Source: Cyathus striatus
Taxonomy: Eukaryota; Basidiomycota; Agaricomycetes; Agaricales; Nidulariaceae
Length of the DNA stretch: 64,000 nucleotides
Direction of reading: 5' to 3'
Assembly (NCBI GenBank): GCA_025738555.1
Contig: JAOVFP010000005.1
Coordinates: 4,092,001-4,156,000 of the forward strand
Shown: positions 24,955 through 37,700 of the stretch, piece after piece
Layout of the letters: every line of letters begins with the position of its first letter
How positions within the stretch are numbered: the first letter of the stretch is position 1
The notes under the pieces: model-generated
The model's input: only the letters and a program-made list of their open reading frames with translations
What the model was told of the DNA's origin: nothing
Databases searched by the model: none
Position numbers and translations under genes: made by a program

Positions 24955-25997
24955 TCATTCTGTTCGATTCTGTACATTGTCTACTAATGATTGTGCTACG
25001 ACAGTATGAATATCGGAACAACGCTTTTGGCACACATTCAAAGCCTGCATAAATTCAGAGAAGGGAAGATATGTTGACATGTGATATGCTTACCGAGACA
25101 ATATTTCTTGGCTTGATAGAACCAGATTGCCATACCGACGTTACGGTGTCAAGAGCAGGAATGCAAGATAGAACAAGGGTGCCTTCTGACAATTTTACTT
25201 CAGCCTCAGTCGGGTCAAGCCACATTTCACTATTTATAAAAGCCTTCTATCGCATTAGATAGGACACTTAAATCATCTTTAGAGATCGCATACCGCTGAG
25301 CAAGAAATAACAAGACCCAAGATCTCAATGCCTGCGTCTACTAGCGCAGCGCTAGCTGCAATTGACCCTGCTGATAAGCATCCCTCGAGACCGTCAGCTT
25401 CGATTACTGTGATGAAAACGTCCACTGTAGACTTTGGAAGCAATTCCAAGCGCACTGCTGGTGCGACCGCCTGGTGTATGCCAACTGCGATTGATCTATC
25501 TTCAGCATCCTGATTGTTTGTAGTCAGTATCCTGAAATGAACACATTCTGCAAGGGCTTACACGCATAGGTGCTCTCCTACGCCTACAAGAAAATGGGGC
25601 AAATTTAACCTCGACATTCAATCTTCCCTTATCACTAAATGAGACATTTTTTGATTGTCGAGGGCCATAACTAAACGGAATGTATAAGTACATTGCGTAT
25701 TAATGCGAAAACGTGAATACACTGCGCAAGCAATCTTGGTTTTTTCGGTTTCTATGTATGCGGAGCCATTCGCTTGATTAATCAGTCCTGGCTGCAGAAC
25801 TATAGCTAGGTAAGGTAGCTTCCAAAGCGTCTAGCGAGATACTAACATATTGGTCGAATGTCTATAGCACTCCGGCCTATCCTTAGTCTGCGCGAGTTGA
25901 TACACGATGATTCTTCAGAGTCTGGTTCATCGAAAAAAGGCGCCCAACTTTCTTCGGGGCCGTTTAACCTTCTGCGGTCAAATCCACTTTGAGCCAT
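24955..25997 (-). CDS. MTR3: exosome complex subunit Mtr3 (RNase PH-like)
   Basis: Non-catalytic RNase PH-fold subunit of the hexameric ring of the RNA exosome, which processes and degrades RNA in nucleus and cytoplasm. Assembled from six exons by frame-preserving junctions: 264 residues from ATG 25995-25997 (MAQSGFDRRRLNGPEESW) to stop 24955-24957. Key blocks: RPIFLQPGLINQANGSAYIE, CAVYGPRQSKNVSFSDKGRL, FAPFSCRRRRAPM, VRLELLPKSTVDVFITVIE, AASAALVDAGIEILGLVISC and MWLDPTEAE. The LLPKS and ALVDAGIEILGL blocks fit Mtr3 rather than Rrp41 or Rrp46. Introns are 46-60 bp with GT-AG ends. It is divergent from the NSRP1-like gene across a 400-bp shared promoter. Confidence 0.9.
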
Positions 25998-26397
25998 GGT
26001 TTTAGGAGTGTATGCGAAGAGCGAATTGAGGATCTAAATGTCGTACTCTGGCTGGTCAAAGTGCTGGTGACCCTGAAAGTCGTACTGATCGTACCCGCCT
26101 GCGGAGGTAGTTTGGCGGGCAGTGTAACGGCAGGAGTCTGGATTTTGGAGGGACAAGGAGGGAAAGGGAAGTAAGGCTGGAGCAGAATTGTGAATTATTT
26201 ACATAACGGGGTACAAAAGTGTAAGTCGTATGGCATGAATTTTTTGAACTCAGCAACAAATTGGCGTGAGATTATCATTCAGTTCATGCTGCTGCTGCAA
26301 CGTGAGTTAGTGACTCGTTTCACTATTCCATCCACTGCTCCAAGTGCTGGCTTTATAGCCATTGTACTGACACCCATTAATATCGTATGTGCTACCC
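25998..26397. promoter_or_regulatory. divergent promoter region MTR3 / NSRP1-like
   Basis: 400 bp between two divergent start codons. No separate gene is supported; the short plus ORFs here are weak. No specific element recognised. Confidence 0.4.
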
Positions 26398-27631
26398 ATG
26401 AAGCTTTCCTTTTCCTTAAATAAATCCAAAGCGTCCATCCCATCCGCTCCTGCGAAGGCTCCAGCCGTTTTTCTATCTGGAGACGACGATGAGCCATCAT
26501 CCGATAAGACCAGTAGCCTGAAGAAGTCATTGGCTTACAATGTAGAGTCCTCCAAAGCCATGAAGAAGCGAATGGAAGCGGAGAAAAAGGTGGATGAAAC
26601 TGTTTACGAATATGACGAAATTTGGGATAAAATGCAGGAGGCCAAGCAGCGCCAAAAAGAAGCAAAAGAAATTGATTCGAAGGAGCGAAAGGTGCGATAT
26701 TTATCAAAATATAACTTAATATCTAGACTAACATCCTTATCATCGACAGCCGAAGTATATACATGGCTTATTGTCATCCGCTGCTACAAGGAAACTGGAT
26801 CATCTGCGTGCAGAGGAAAAAATGATGCAGCGTGAGCGTGAAGCTGAGGGTGACGAGTTCAAGGATAAAGACGCATTTGTTACTCAGGCATATAAGGATC
26901 AGATGGAAGCGGTAAGGAAGGCAGAGGAGGAAGAGAAACGGCGGGAAGGTGTGTTGCTTACTTTTAGATTCACTTCGACGCCCTTCAACTTCATGTCCTT
27001 AGAACTTCAGAAAAAACAAGGGAATCCCGCTGCAGGCATGGCCCATTTTTATCGCAAACTCCTGGAGGAATCTGAAAAGCAGCACGAAGCCACTGTAGCT
27101 GCGACTCAAAAACCCGTCATTGGTCCACAAGGCTCAGCCCCCAACTTAACTATTACCAAACCTGCCGATTTTACTCAACTATCTGATCTGGAATTGGCAA
27201 AATCCGCAAGAGCACAGGGTAAAGAAGTTGAACTGAATGACGACAACCAAATCGTGGATAAACGCGAACTTTTGACTGCTGGTCTCAATCTGTCGTTACC
27301 CAACACCCGACGGCTAAGTGCAAGTGATCATGTAGCAAACGCCAACCAGACTGCAGAGTCTGTCCTGGTTCATCGCGCGGCTGGTTCTGCTGCAAGTCGA
27401 AAGGAAATTAATCAAAGGAGAGCACGCGAAATACAACAGCAGCTCGAATCCGAGCAAGAAAGGCTTGCTTCAGAAAAGGCTAAGCAAGAAGAAGAAGCGA
27501 TCCGACGCACTGTAGCGAAAAGGAACAATGAATCCGACGTACAAAGTGCCCGTGAACGATATTTACAACGAAAGCGACAGAAGCTAGAGTCTGGTGACAG
27601 ACTTCCTTCTGACAACATTGCTAGGGATTGA
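26398..27631 (+). CDS. NSRP1/CCDC55-like nuclear speckle splicing regulatory protein
   Basis: Three exons (26398-26691, 26750-26948, 27003-27631) total 1122 nt, or 373 residues. The N-terminus MKLSFSLNKSK is followed by the conserved acidic coiled-coil block YEYDEIWDKMQEAKQRQ, then KPKYIHGLL and AAGMAHFYRKLLEESEKQHE, which define the DUF2040/NSRP1 N-terminal domain. The C-terminal half is a highly charged coiled coil (RRAREIQQQLESEQERLASE) ending in basic KRQKLESG. The role in pre-mRNA splicing is inferred from animal relatives. The start is the ATG at 26398; the frame is open slightly further upstream without another ATG. It converges on the kinase gene, 84 bp between stops. Confidence 0.85.
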
Positions 27632-27715
27632 ATCATTATTGGACTTTCTAGCGGACTACATGCATCAGTTATTGTAATATTACCAATTTTCATTATCATA
27701 ATAAATGGCTCAAAT

Positions 27716-28981
27716 TCACTGTCGATTTCGTTTCAACAAAATTATGGCAGCAAGTGCGTCAAACATTTTAAGCACTTCGTTCATTGAAGGTCGTTCCTCT
27801 GCATGCTCGTTTAACATGGGTTTTACCAACTGCAATATTTCCGGAATATTGTGGTTGGTTAGCTGTTCATTACTGGTCAAAAAGCGTGCCATGAAGATGG
27901 GAAATGATATCACGTACCTTACAAGCACGCAATATCAATACACCAAGGGCCCATACGTCAATCTTGTATGGGTCAGCACTTGTGCCACTTTCACAGTCGG
28001 GAGGAACTTCAGTCCCTCGATAGCCATATACAAGCGGGCTGACAACGCCGTCAAATCGACGACTAAGCTCGTAATCAGTGTAAGCGTAATTTCCACTGTA
28101 GTCGGTGAGGAGGTTCCTCAAAGAAATATCGAGATGAGCTATGTTGTGCTTGTGCAAAAATACAGCATGCTAAAGACGTATATATATATATATATATATA
28201 TTTAATAATATCGTTTCATATAATCCACAGGCACCCACCTCTATGCATTGACGCAAGGCAGAGAGAAACAACGGAACACAGCATGGACAGTCGGTTACGA
28301 CAAGCTGAGAAGACCATTCTTCCATCACAATAAAAGCCACTTGGTCTTCATGGACTTCAACTAGATCCAATATAGCTATAGAGAATGCAAATAAGTATAT
28401 GGACTATTTACAATTTGAATTGCTAGCTCTTACGTATCGTGTGGTTCATAGGATCATTTTTCAGAGGTGGAACGGAAAGGAGGCGATTGATGTCGTATTC
28501 TCGGCTGAGTATATGAACTGCTTTAACGACCACCTTTTTTCTATTTGAAATTTGAGTGCCTCGAAATAGATTCTCGGGCTGTCATTGGATTCATTAAGCA
28601 TAAATGAGAGCATGCATGTAAGATTGTCCTACTAACCAGTCCCGCATCAGGGCAAAGTGCATCATCCTGGTCAGGTAATAATCCTAGCTTGTTTATGAAC
28701 ATTGCTGCAGGGTTCAAGGCGTTGACACCATGAGACTGATAAAACTCTGTAACATCCCTAACCCTGTCCAGTTGAAATCCCCTTGAGAGGAACAGGTTTT
28801 GATACCGAGGCCAGTACGGTGTCATTCGCCTGTTAACGTCATCGTCGTCTACAGAACTTTCTGACGAAGATGGGGAAGAACATTGATGAATATCATCTAA
28901 GGTAGCTGGGACGGCATTTGTAACTACGAGTGGCTGAAGTGACAATAGCTGAAGCTTGGTGTGTAAAGTTTTCCGCGGCAT
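27716..28981 (-). CDS. divergent basidiomycete protein-kinase-like protein
   Basis: About 330 residues from ATG 28979-28981 (MPRKTLHTKL) to stop 27716-27718, with four introns visible. The catalytic half shows VVVKAVHILSREYDINRLL (lysine in place), HLDISLRNLLTDYSGN in the HRD loop (HLD for HRD, catalytic D and N kept), TDYELSRRF replacing DFG with DYE, GYRGTEVPPD in place of APE, and IDVWALGVLILRA. No glycine-rich loop is seen. Similar compact kinases are expanded in mushroom genomes, and some may be inactive or use altered metal binding. The N-terminal 115 residues are Ser/Asp-rich. One intron contains a (TA)n run close to its 3' end. Substrate unknown. Confidence 0.78.
28178..28202. repeat. 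(TA)n microsatellite inside a kinase intron
   Basis: About eleven TA units lie within the kinase intron, in the minus-strand reading just before the 3' splice site. Length change here could alter splicing efficiency. Confidence 0.85.
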
Positions 28982-29158
28982 TTGAGTTCGAAGGATAGCA
29001 CAAGCAGAATGGTGGGGATGAATCGGCAACTACTACGGTGCAAGCAGTTCTTGTTGCACTAAATACCGTAATGAAAGCCGAGGTAAGGGATACGTAGGCA
29101 AAGGGAACTGATAGCCTTAGGAAGGATTTTGAAACATTTTCGATATCATTTGGATACT

Positions 29159-29590
29159 TTAACCTCGAGGAGCGCTGGGCGAAGCAGTGACAACTGACAA
29201 CGCCGTATCCGCATTTTGAACGATTTGCCCGATAAAGGAGAGAATGTCGGATATTGTATCAAAATGGTTTATAGTTCCCAGGTACGCCCTTATGCTGAGT
29301 CGATGAAGGATTAAGCCGGAGGTATCCTGAAGTAACTGATAACTGTAACGTCGGGGCTGAAGAAGCAGAACCATCGAGTCATCGGTGAAACCAACAGTGC
29401 AGAAAGGATAAGTAAGGCGAAGAATCTGCGGCAAGACAGGATCGAACGGCCAGCACTGAGATGAAGCTGAAGAAGAAAGGAAGGAATGTCCCATGGTGGG
29501 TGCACTAGCACCTCTTGTGGAAATCGCCACAATTGAATGCTGTAATGCAAACAGCACGTGAATTCTATTGTGCGACATTGCCCCGCTCAT
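29159..29590 (-). CDS. orphan small protein, single exon
   Basis: Uninterrupted 143-codon frame from ATG 29588-29590 (MSGAMSHNRIHVLFALQ; a second ATG lies four codons in) to stop 29159-29161. I do not recognise it. It alternates hydrophobic and polar strands (ILRLTYPFCTVGFTDDSMVL, SDILSFIGQIVQNADTAL) and looks like a globular alpha/beta domain of adaptor or small-complex-subunit size. It sits between the kinase and DUF4211 genes on the same strand with 177 and 270 bp gaps. CpG content and codon use look like neighbouring genes, supporting a real gene. Confidence 0.6.
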   Translation of the reverse strand: MSGAMSHNRIHVLFALQHSIVAISTRGASAPTMGHSFLSSSASSQCWPFDPVLPQILRLTYPFCTVGFTDDSMVLLLQPRRYSYQLLQDTSGLILHRLSIRAYLGTINHFDTISDILSFIGQIVQNADTALSVVTASPSAPRG

Positions 29591-29860
29591 CGCGTGAACC
29601 TCTCTACCTACTTCGTCTACGCAGGTGTGGCCGTCATACCGTAACCACTCAATTGCAACTTTAGACTCTTGAAGCGGTAGACATCAAGCTGCCATCATGC
29701 ATCAGTGCATCACCAGCAACAAATGCCACCGCTGTTCCAAAGAATCCAATGCACGTATGCCCCGGATACTAAGTACTTAGTAGTGCTATGTACAGTGACC
29801 ACTTGTACTCCGAGAATCAAACAATCAAACGGACTATTACATTAATACATCTAAATGGGC

Positions 29861-31620
29861 TCAGTCCTCTTCTTCCTTCTTGGTCGCCATGTCCAGATGA
29901 TGCGCACTATCCATCATTGTTTTCATTTTTTGCCATTCCATATCGACTATCTTTCTTTCGTCGAGCCATTCGCATAATTCATCGGCGTCACTCAAGTCTT
30001 CTGGAGGAAGTTTTCCCCCAGCGTATGCGACCTTATGGAATGCTTTTCTCTTCGAATTTGGTGATTGACGAAGCTGCTCGATCTCTTGATTTATACACTG
30101 AAAAAGGTGAAACTTCGTGAAAAGATTCAGTAGATGGTGATATGGTTAGCGTGAATATATATATAATACCTCCCAATGAGAAAACTCGTGATAGACTTGG
30201 GTACGCCGTGCACAAAATCGACCCAGGTGAAACTCAACCTTGACATCAGCTTTTTCGTCTGGATCTTGGGTATCGTCCTACATATATATTGTATACATAG
30301 TAAGAAGCCAACCTTTGTTCCATGTAGTATGGTATACGCACAACTGGTTCAAAGCCAGTCCTATCATAGGAGATGCCGCTCACACGCCCAACAAGCGTCG
30401 ACATTCGACCTCCAAGGTGACACGCGTCGCAATATGGAATAGCGAAATCCAGAGAAACAAGCTCAAGCGTTGGATACAGCTCAAGTGTTCTTTTAAACGT
30501 CGGACTCCAGACAGAGGAAGCAACCAGAGAATCTCTCAACCCTAATAGTTTCCTACGTGTAGTATTTAGGGGGACGTAGAAATACTCCTCGCCTGAAATG
30601 AGCATTAGACATTTATCAACCGCGAATACGCAACACTTACCTTCCATCTGCTTTTTCATGTAGTTATGTCGGTCCGTAGGAGAATGCACTGCAACGTGAA
30701 CAAAGAACTGGAAGATCTTCTTGAATTGGAAAGACAGGTCCTGGTGTGTTTCCATACTGAACTGGACTGGTAATTGAGGAACTACTTCATCATCTTCTAC
30801 AATGAAGCTACCAGTAGCATCAGAGTAGGATGATTCATCCTCTGAATTGACCTCTCCAGATGGCCTAGCACCCTCAAATGGGGTCGTTGAGTAGTCATCG
30901 CTTTCGTCTTGCTTGTCATCAGAGGTCAAGTCATCAGTCATCTTGCGTTGCTTTCGCACTAACCAAGACAGATGTCATCAATAGTATGTGAGTTCTTAGC
31001 AGCAGATGTACTTTTTAGTTTCTCCAGGTTTTTCTGAAATGTAGTTTGCTTTCCTCGTGCTCGCATTCGAGAGGGCAGTATACCTGCAATTTAATCAGAT
31101 GACACTTTCTACTTCACAAATGAATCATAAGCTCACGTTGTTCATCTACTTCGTCAGATATATCTCCTGGAGAGATACATCCTTGTTTGAGCCTCGGTCT
31201 GCGTGTTGTTCTCGAAGTTGGATCTTCGGAGGTTCGTTCTTCTTCTGCGTCTGTGAACTTTCGTGGACCAAAGTTAGACCGAGATTTACTGGGAATGCTC
31301 TCGACATCACTATCGCTGTCCACAACTTGAATTCGCCGTCTCTTTTGTGGACGGGATAAGCTCTTATGCATATCATCGTCGCTGTCCTCCGAGATATTAA
31401 TTGAAGTCTTAGCCTTTAAATGTTTGTCCAAAATGCCTGCAGGGGAGTCGTCTTCGGAACTTTGTATTCTCATGTTACGCTTTCTACGAGATGCCTTGGC
31501 AGCCATGCCCCGGCGAGGCGAGGTAGGAAGTTTAGATGGACCTGGATCAGTTGTAGGAGTTGGAGATATAATGGAGTCAAATAAAGTTAGCTGCTTGAGT
31601 CTGTTGGACCTGCGTGCCAT
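29861..31620 (-). CDS. DUF4211 domain nuclear protein
   Basis: ATG 31618-31620 (MARRSNRLKQLTLFDSI) to stop 29861-29863. The N-terminal third is basic and serine/acid rich (KASRRKRNMRIQSSEDDSP, RPQKRRRIQVVDSDSD), like a nuclear disordered tail with likely NLS. The second half carries the DUF4211 block: FKKIFQFFVHVAVHSPTDRH, EEYFYVPLNTTRRKLLGLRD, SSVWSPTFKRTLELYPTLEL and IPYCDACHLGGRMSTLVGRV (with a CxxC). Introns that preserve frame were found, for example one using gtacat at K-L-K followed by MRKQRKMTDD. The C-terminus is FCARRTQVYHEFSHWE then a charged tail ending KKEEED. Likely chromatin- or nucleolus-linked by composition; function not established. It is divergent from the giant gene, 134 bp between starts. 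Confidence 0.85.
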
Positions 31621-31754
31621 GAGGATAGACGAAGAGTAGAGTTTCAGTTAGAGTGGCTGGACAGACGCGTCGCGTCATTGCAAGCGTGGGACGTTTCTAA
31701 TACTTATTTACTTGGTCCATTACAGTTTACTTAGTACTGTACTTAAACCACCTT

Positions 31755-34700
31755 ATGACTTCGGACTTGCGCCCCCCTCGCATTGATACTGGTTTTCATC
31801 TCTTCCCTCAGGATTCTGTGCGCGAGGACAGTTGGTATTCTTTAGACCCAGTATCCCCTACCACTCTCACAGCTGCCGTGTCAGACCTATCGTCTAGTAG
31901 ACCCCCTACTGTCGTCCTTTCTGATTCTGAACACTCCTCTCTCCCCACAAATATATATCCACTACATGCTCAGCCGAATACCTCACGATTTCGAAGCGAG
32001 TCGCGCAAATTACTCTCACATGTTCTAGGTCAGCTGCAAAGACGCATCAGGCCCCCTTCGATATACGATGCTTTTGCCAGTCCAAATTCCGACGCCGCCG
32101 ACGGTAGACTTAGCTCTCTCGTTGGAACTGTCAAAGATGCAGTTCGATTTCGCAGCTCCCGTCAACCTCCAAAGATTACTTCTCACATTGCAATAACTTT
32201 GGAAGATTCAGACGATGAAACAGATCAAGAGTTTTCAACAGACGACACATTTAACCTACTATTGCAACTAAAGGATGTTTTATGTATGTCCGTAGCTCAA
32301 GGATGGCACATTTTTGATGACGAGTACGTGTATATTTGACTCGTTATGATATTTTGTCCAAGTGAACATACAGCTCTGTGTCGCAAGACGCTGGTGACAA
32401 ATTTGAACATAGGTCTGCGTCTTTGTTTCATAGATCGGGGACTAACTCTTACTTTGGTGGTAGGCGGTCGTGGTCTGCATCGCCTGGTCGTCGCTATAGT
32501 CACGAACTTCTTACACTGTGCTTATCTGTCTTAGCATCCATTGTATCAGAGGACTGTCGTTTCGCTATATCATTATCGCGCCCAACACGTCCTCCCCATT
32601 CCCTACAACTGCTAATACTCAGTATTGCCCAGTTCTTGGTTCATCACCACCGCCATGACCCTAGTGTGACTGTACAGGTCGGCTTTTCACTCCTTCCTGC
32701 ATTCTCTACGTTTCCCCAAGCAATGCACATTCGTCTGCTATCATTCTTTGAAACAAGTATTGTTCGCCGATCTCTAGAAACGTTGCTCCATATTCAGGGC
32801 TTCCGCAACTTGCAAGTTTGGAACTTCCAGGGTGAGCCTATATTTATATATCGGGATGTCGTCTATTTTCTTATTCTGTCTATAGACGAGCATGATAATA
32901 TGGAAGAGCCTATCGTCTCCATACAAGTGGATGAAGTCCAAGACGATATCCAACTTCCCAGTGGTAGCTCTATTTCGCGCCTTGTGAATGTGCAATCGAC
33001 CTCTGCCCCAATGCAACCTCCGCAGATTTATCAAATATCATCCTTGATTTCTGCTCTATTGGCCTCCATTCTTCACAATGTTCATGTTGACTATGATGCT
33101 ATAGAGCGCCAGATAGCCGATCCTTGGCACTATCTGATCCGTTTGTTGCGGTTCATCCTGGATTTCAAAATCGACTCTTGTATGGATTTCTTGCAAGTAA
33201 TCGCATATTGCAGTCGAAAAACTGCACGAACAGCCATTGGTTTTCTCTTGCTAATGCGGCCCGCTGCCATTGGACATATCGTGATTGGCAATTCCATTTT
33301 ACCTCCGGACATTAATATAAGTGAAATGTCCAACAATAGGGCACGCCAACACGGACTGCATCACTTTGTTGTATGGAAATTTCAGCAAAGAGAGAACATA
33401 CAATGTCGCTGTTGTACACAAATGATCAGAGGCTTTGGAGTTCTTTGTTCCCTTTGTATGTGCGCGGTGCATTTCGATTGCTACGATTATCCAGCAGGAA
33501 ATCACATTGTCGAGTATACAATATCCGCGGACTCTCGCGTACGAAATGTGGCAATGTATCGGTACTCTATCGTGCAGGAACCTGGATCTGACCTCCTGAC
33601 ACATGATAGCCAATATCCTCATTCGCATTCATTTGAATTTGTCAATATATTTACGCTTTGTTTATGTGTCGTGTGCCATAAGCCATTATGGGGACTGACA
33701 GAACAAGGCGTTAAATGCGCATCATGTCCTATTATTGCACACTTCGCTTGCCTACCCGGAACTACATCCACCCATTGCAGAACATTTTCTTTGAGGCCGG
33801 TCGATATCGAAATAGATCATGCATCTTTGCGGTCCTCATGTTTGAGCTTTTATGCAGGCATATTAGCTATAAACAAGAATATTTTCTTTACATTCAGCTA
33901 CGAAGAGCTGTCAATTATCGACGGTGTGCTCTCGACACAGATACAAATTCTAATCAATGGGATTGCATTGGGGACGATTAGAATTTCCGATAACAAGGCC
34001 AGCCCATCATGTCCTTCTGGTCAAGAATTTGAGCTTCAGGTTGTCCATAATTGGATTCAAGAGCTACTTGGCTCCAACCAGGCGACTTCTTCAGAAGCTA
34101 CTACTGACTACCTGAAGGAGAACCATTTGATATGTGACGATCTCAGCATATTATTTGACTGGGCATTTTTGGGATATATATCATCCAATGTCAAATCTTC
34201 ACTCTCAAACACTAACTCAGAGTTGGCATCACAACTGTTAGATGTAAATCAGCCAATCAACTCAACTCCTCATATAGCTGAAAGCACCTCTCAATCGTAT
34301 ACTGCTGTCTCTGCTGCACACATCCGCAGTGTACTCGAGCGTGAATTCATGATTACGCACGAGTTTGCATACCGTTCCATTTTTTTACACCTTCGTCATC
34401 TAGCATTTTTCGATGCAGCTAAGCATTGGCATACCACCATGAACAATACTGGGAAAGATATGTTTATATTTCCCCTTCCTCTTGGCCTTGATACATCAAC
34501 CGACGTAGAGGTTTTAATCTCAGCAGTAGAATCATCTCTGGCTGATTTGGATCTCTCTGTAAACGAGTTTGGGCTGTTGTTGCTTGTGCGGAGGCTGTTA
34601 CCTAATGGGATGGCCTCTGAATATAGCTTACGGCGTCTCACAAACAATCTCCTTTCTTGGATCCTTGCCGAGGTATGCCATTAATACCTTTGTGGGCACC

Positions 34701-37700
34701 GTAACTTAGCTGACAAATCTAAGGATGACAATCTTGCTAGCATACTACATGACTATGTTGCAAGACAGAAACCACTACCTGGCGTTCCAGCAGGGAGTGA
34801 AACATCGCCATGGCCACCCATTAACGCATTTCGCCTGAATTCCCAGATTTCTGTGAATAATGGAGGAGACTACGTTATTGCTAGGCGAGCGCTCCAAATA
34901 AAATATGCTATCCATTGGCTATCTACTTTACATCGATTGGATGCCTCAGCATATGCAGTATATTTATATGATGCCTGTTTAAATGCTTGTAATGACGAGG
35001 TAATGACATTGTTCCTTTTAAGTATGTTACATATTGAATTTCATTACTAGATGGATGAAGGCACTAGACTCGATCGTACTCTGCGGTGCATGATCAAGCT
35101 TTCGCATGCTTCTGTTACATTTGACATTTTTGGCGTATTATTCGACCGATGGCTTGCCCTCGTCTGCGAATTAAACGCATTTTATTTTGTATGTTATTTT
35201 TATTTTCGACGAATGTATCATGAACTAATAAAATATGGAGACTTTTCCTTCACTTCAACGACTAGTTACTCGTGAATCCGATCCATCACAACGATACAGT
35301 ATGCTCCTCGAACTTGAGACTCATCTATCAGCTGCGTCAGGTTTTGATATATGGCAGGCAGTGTTCGCATTAGTAGAAGGCCCCAAGTTAGACAAACTCC
35401 GGTGTTTACAGGCGGTCTGTGTAATAGCCCGAGCGGGGGTTGACATATCTGGGACAGTGTTCATGCGCTGTTCCTCTCTCATCGATTTTGATGACTCACC
35501 AGATGACACCCTTCTTCTTGTAACAGCTATAATGTCATCAGTGTGGCTTCGAGCTATGGGCAGACAGGAGCTTCAATTGGTTTTTTCGTCTCTTCATTCG
35601 CGCCTCGCAGGAAACTTTATCCAAAATCTGAAGACTAGGAAAAACACTAAAACTATGTAAGCTTAATAAGGCTCTATCATTCATTCAAAAGTCTAATGAA
35701 TATTGCTCAGTTATGCTATCATTCGTCTTTCTCTTGCGACTTGCCTGCTTCTTTATGGATGTGATCGAATGAAGCTTATTGATCTTGATATGATCCACGA
35801 AGACGAGATCAAACTGCTGCCTCCTAGGTTTGTTTGATTTTTGTGCGACAAAATCTTATTGACGGCGTCAAGCAGGAGAAAAGTAAATAATCGAAATTCA
35901 CATGCTGTGGATCCAATTATCATCGAGCAAGACATTCTAGAAGCCCTTCATGCATATGTCACTGCCGGGGCTCCTGAGCTCTCCTCCCTCATTGCCAAGT
36001 TTTTTAGTATTTTCTTAACTGAATCTCCGTTCATGGAACCATATGAAATCGATAACTTCATTCTTAGGAACGGTAAATTGTTATCGACTTGGTGCGTGTA
36101 ATGGTGCGGTATAACCCAGACTTCTTCACTACAACTCACAAACAGTGCTTGGGAATTCTATAATATTCAAAGCCCTGATGTTGTTTCCTTGCGTACTACC
36201 TTGTTCTTACGAACAATTGTGGTTGATGTTGAACCATTTCAAGAAGTTCTGCATACATGGTTTGATGTAACTGTACCAATCACTAGAAGGTATTCATAAT
36301 CTATCACACTCCAAAATATAGTTTCTTCTCACCGTGCACACAGGCTCATTGCAGTGACCCGGCTGTTTCGTATAATTCTGGATGTTAATTCGCCATTCTT
36401 TGATGTTGAAGGCCGACAATGGCGTTCTAACGTTGTTGACATTTTCTACTTCTTTTTTAGTGCGATATGGGATGATGCATCGGTTTGTGTTCATATTAAC
36501 TGCCGTAATCCATTCTGAGCCCCATGTTCTATAGGATGAAGTTCGATTGGCCGCAAATACCCTTTCTTCTACTCTTCTGCCTGCACACTTTGAGGCTATA
36601 TCACACTGCTGGGACGAATTGCTCGCAAAGGCTCCTGTCATGGAGAAGATAAAACTAATGACTTTCCTTACTCAACTTCGTCCTCATTTTCCACGATGGA
36701 AAGGTAAGTAGTTATGCTACAATAATTCTTACGCTGAGCTGCACAGCTAATCTGCTCATCGAGTTCTTTCGTGGACTGCCATTATCGAGGCCCTGACAGA
36801 TTACAGTTACGGAAACGATAGTCATCCTACAAGAAATGACATTTCACTTTATAATGTAAGTCAAGCTATATACTTCCTGTCACAATAGAATGTGTATTCG
36901 CTAACTATTTCAGACTGGGTCGCCTGTCGATCTAGACACTATGCACCTACGGGTTTGTCTTACTAGTTACCTTGCAATTTGTAAACAATTAACAAATAAG
37001 CAGGTGTCTATTCTCTTGCTCAGTCTACAGATGATTGCAGACGGGATCACAACTGATGATATCACGCTGTTGAAAATCAAGGCGCAACTTGCAGAGATAG
37101 TTGGATTCGAAGATGTTTCTATAGCCCCATCTTCCAGCAAAAATATTCATTTATTTCGGATCCATTTTGGCAAGATTTCCGATGTTCCAGATTTCTCTCT
37201 TCCATGCATCGAAGAGTTGGTATCAGTACTGGATGCACACTACTTTTTGGACATATCCTCTTGGATTTCCGGCGGTCTGGGTGTATCTGATACTGATGAA
37301 GGTGTTTCTCACATCCTCGTTGGGACCGGCTTTGTCGATATTCTCGTCTTCCTCCTCTCCAGTGATATCGACATTGTTCAATTTCCTATTCTAACTGCCA
37401 AAAGTCTTCTTGAATCACTCTACATTATCATATACAAGCACAACTTCGAGACAGTTTTCCTCCGTCATTTACAAATACCTCTTCGCAGAGCAGTGGATAA
37501 GACTGTAGAAATACTTTCCAGTGACGTGAGCTATGAACTTCGACAGCTTGCACTATCGGTTGTTCAAGCGTTCGTAAAAATGTGTCAGAACTTCATGGGA
37601 TCTACCCTTCAGTGCGTACGAGACGGCAGCCCTCGGAAATATACTTACTGACTCCGAATCTCAGCAAGTCAATCGGGGGTGTTGTGTACATTCTGAAATC

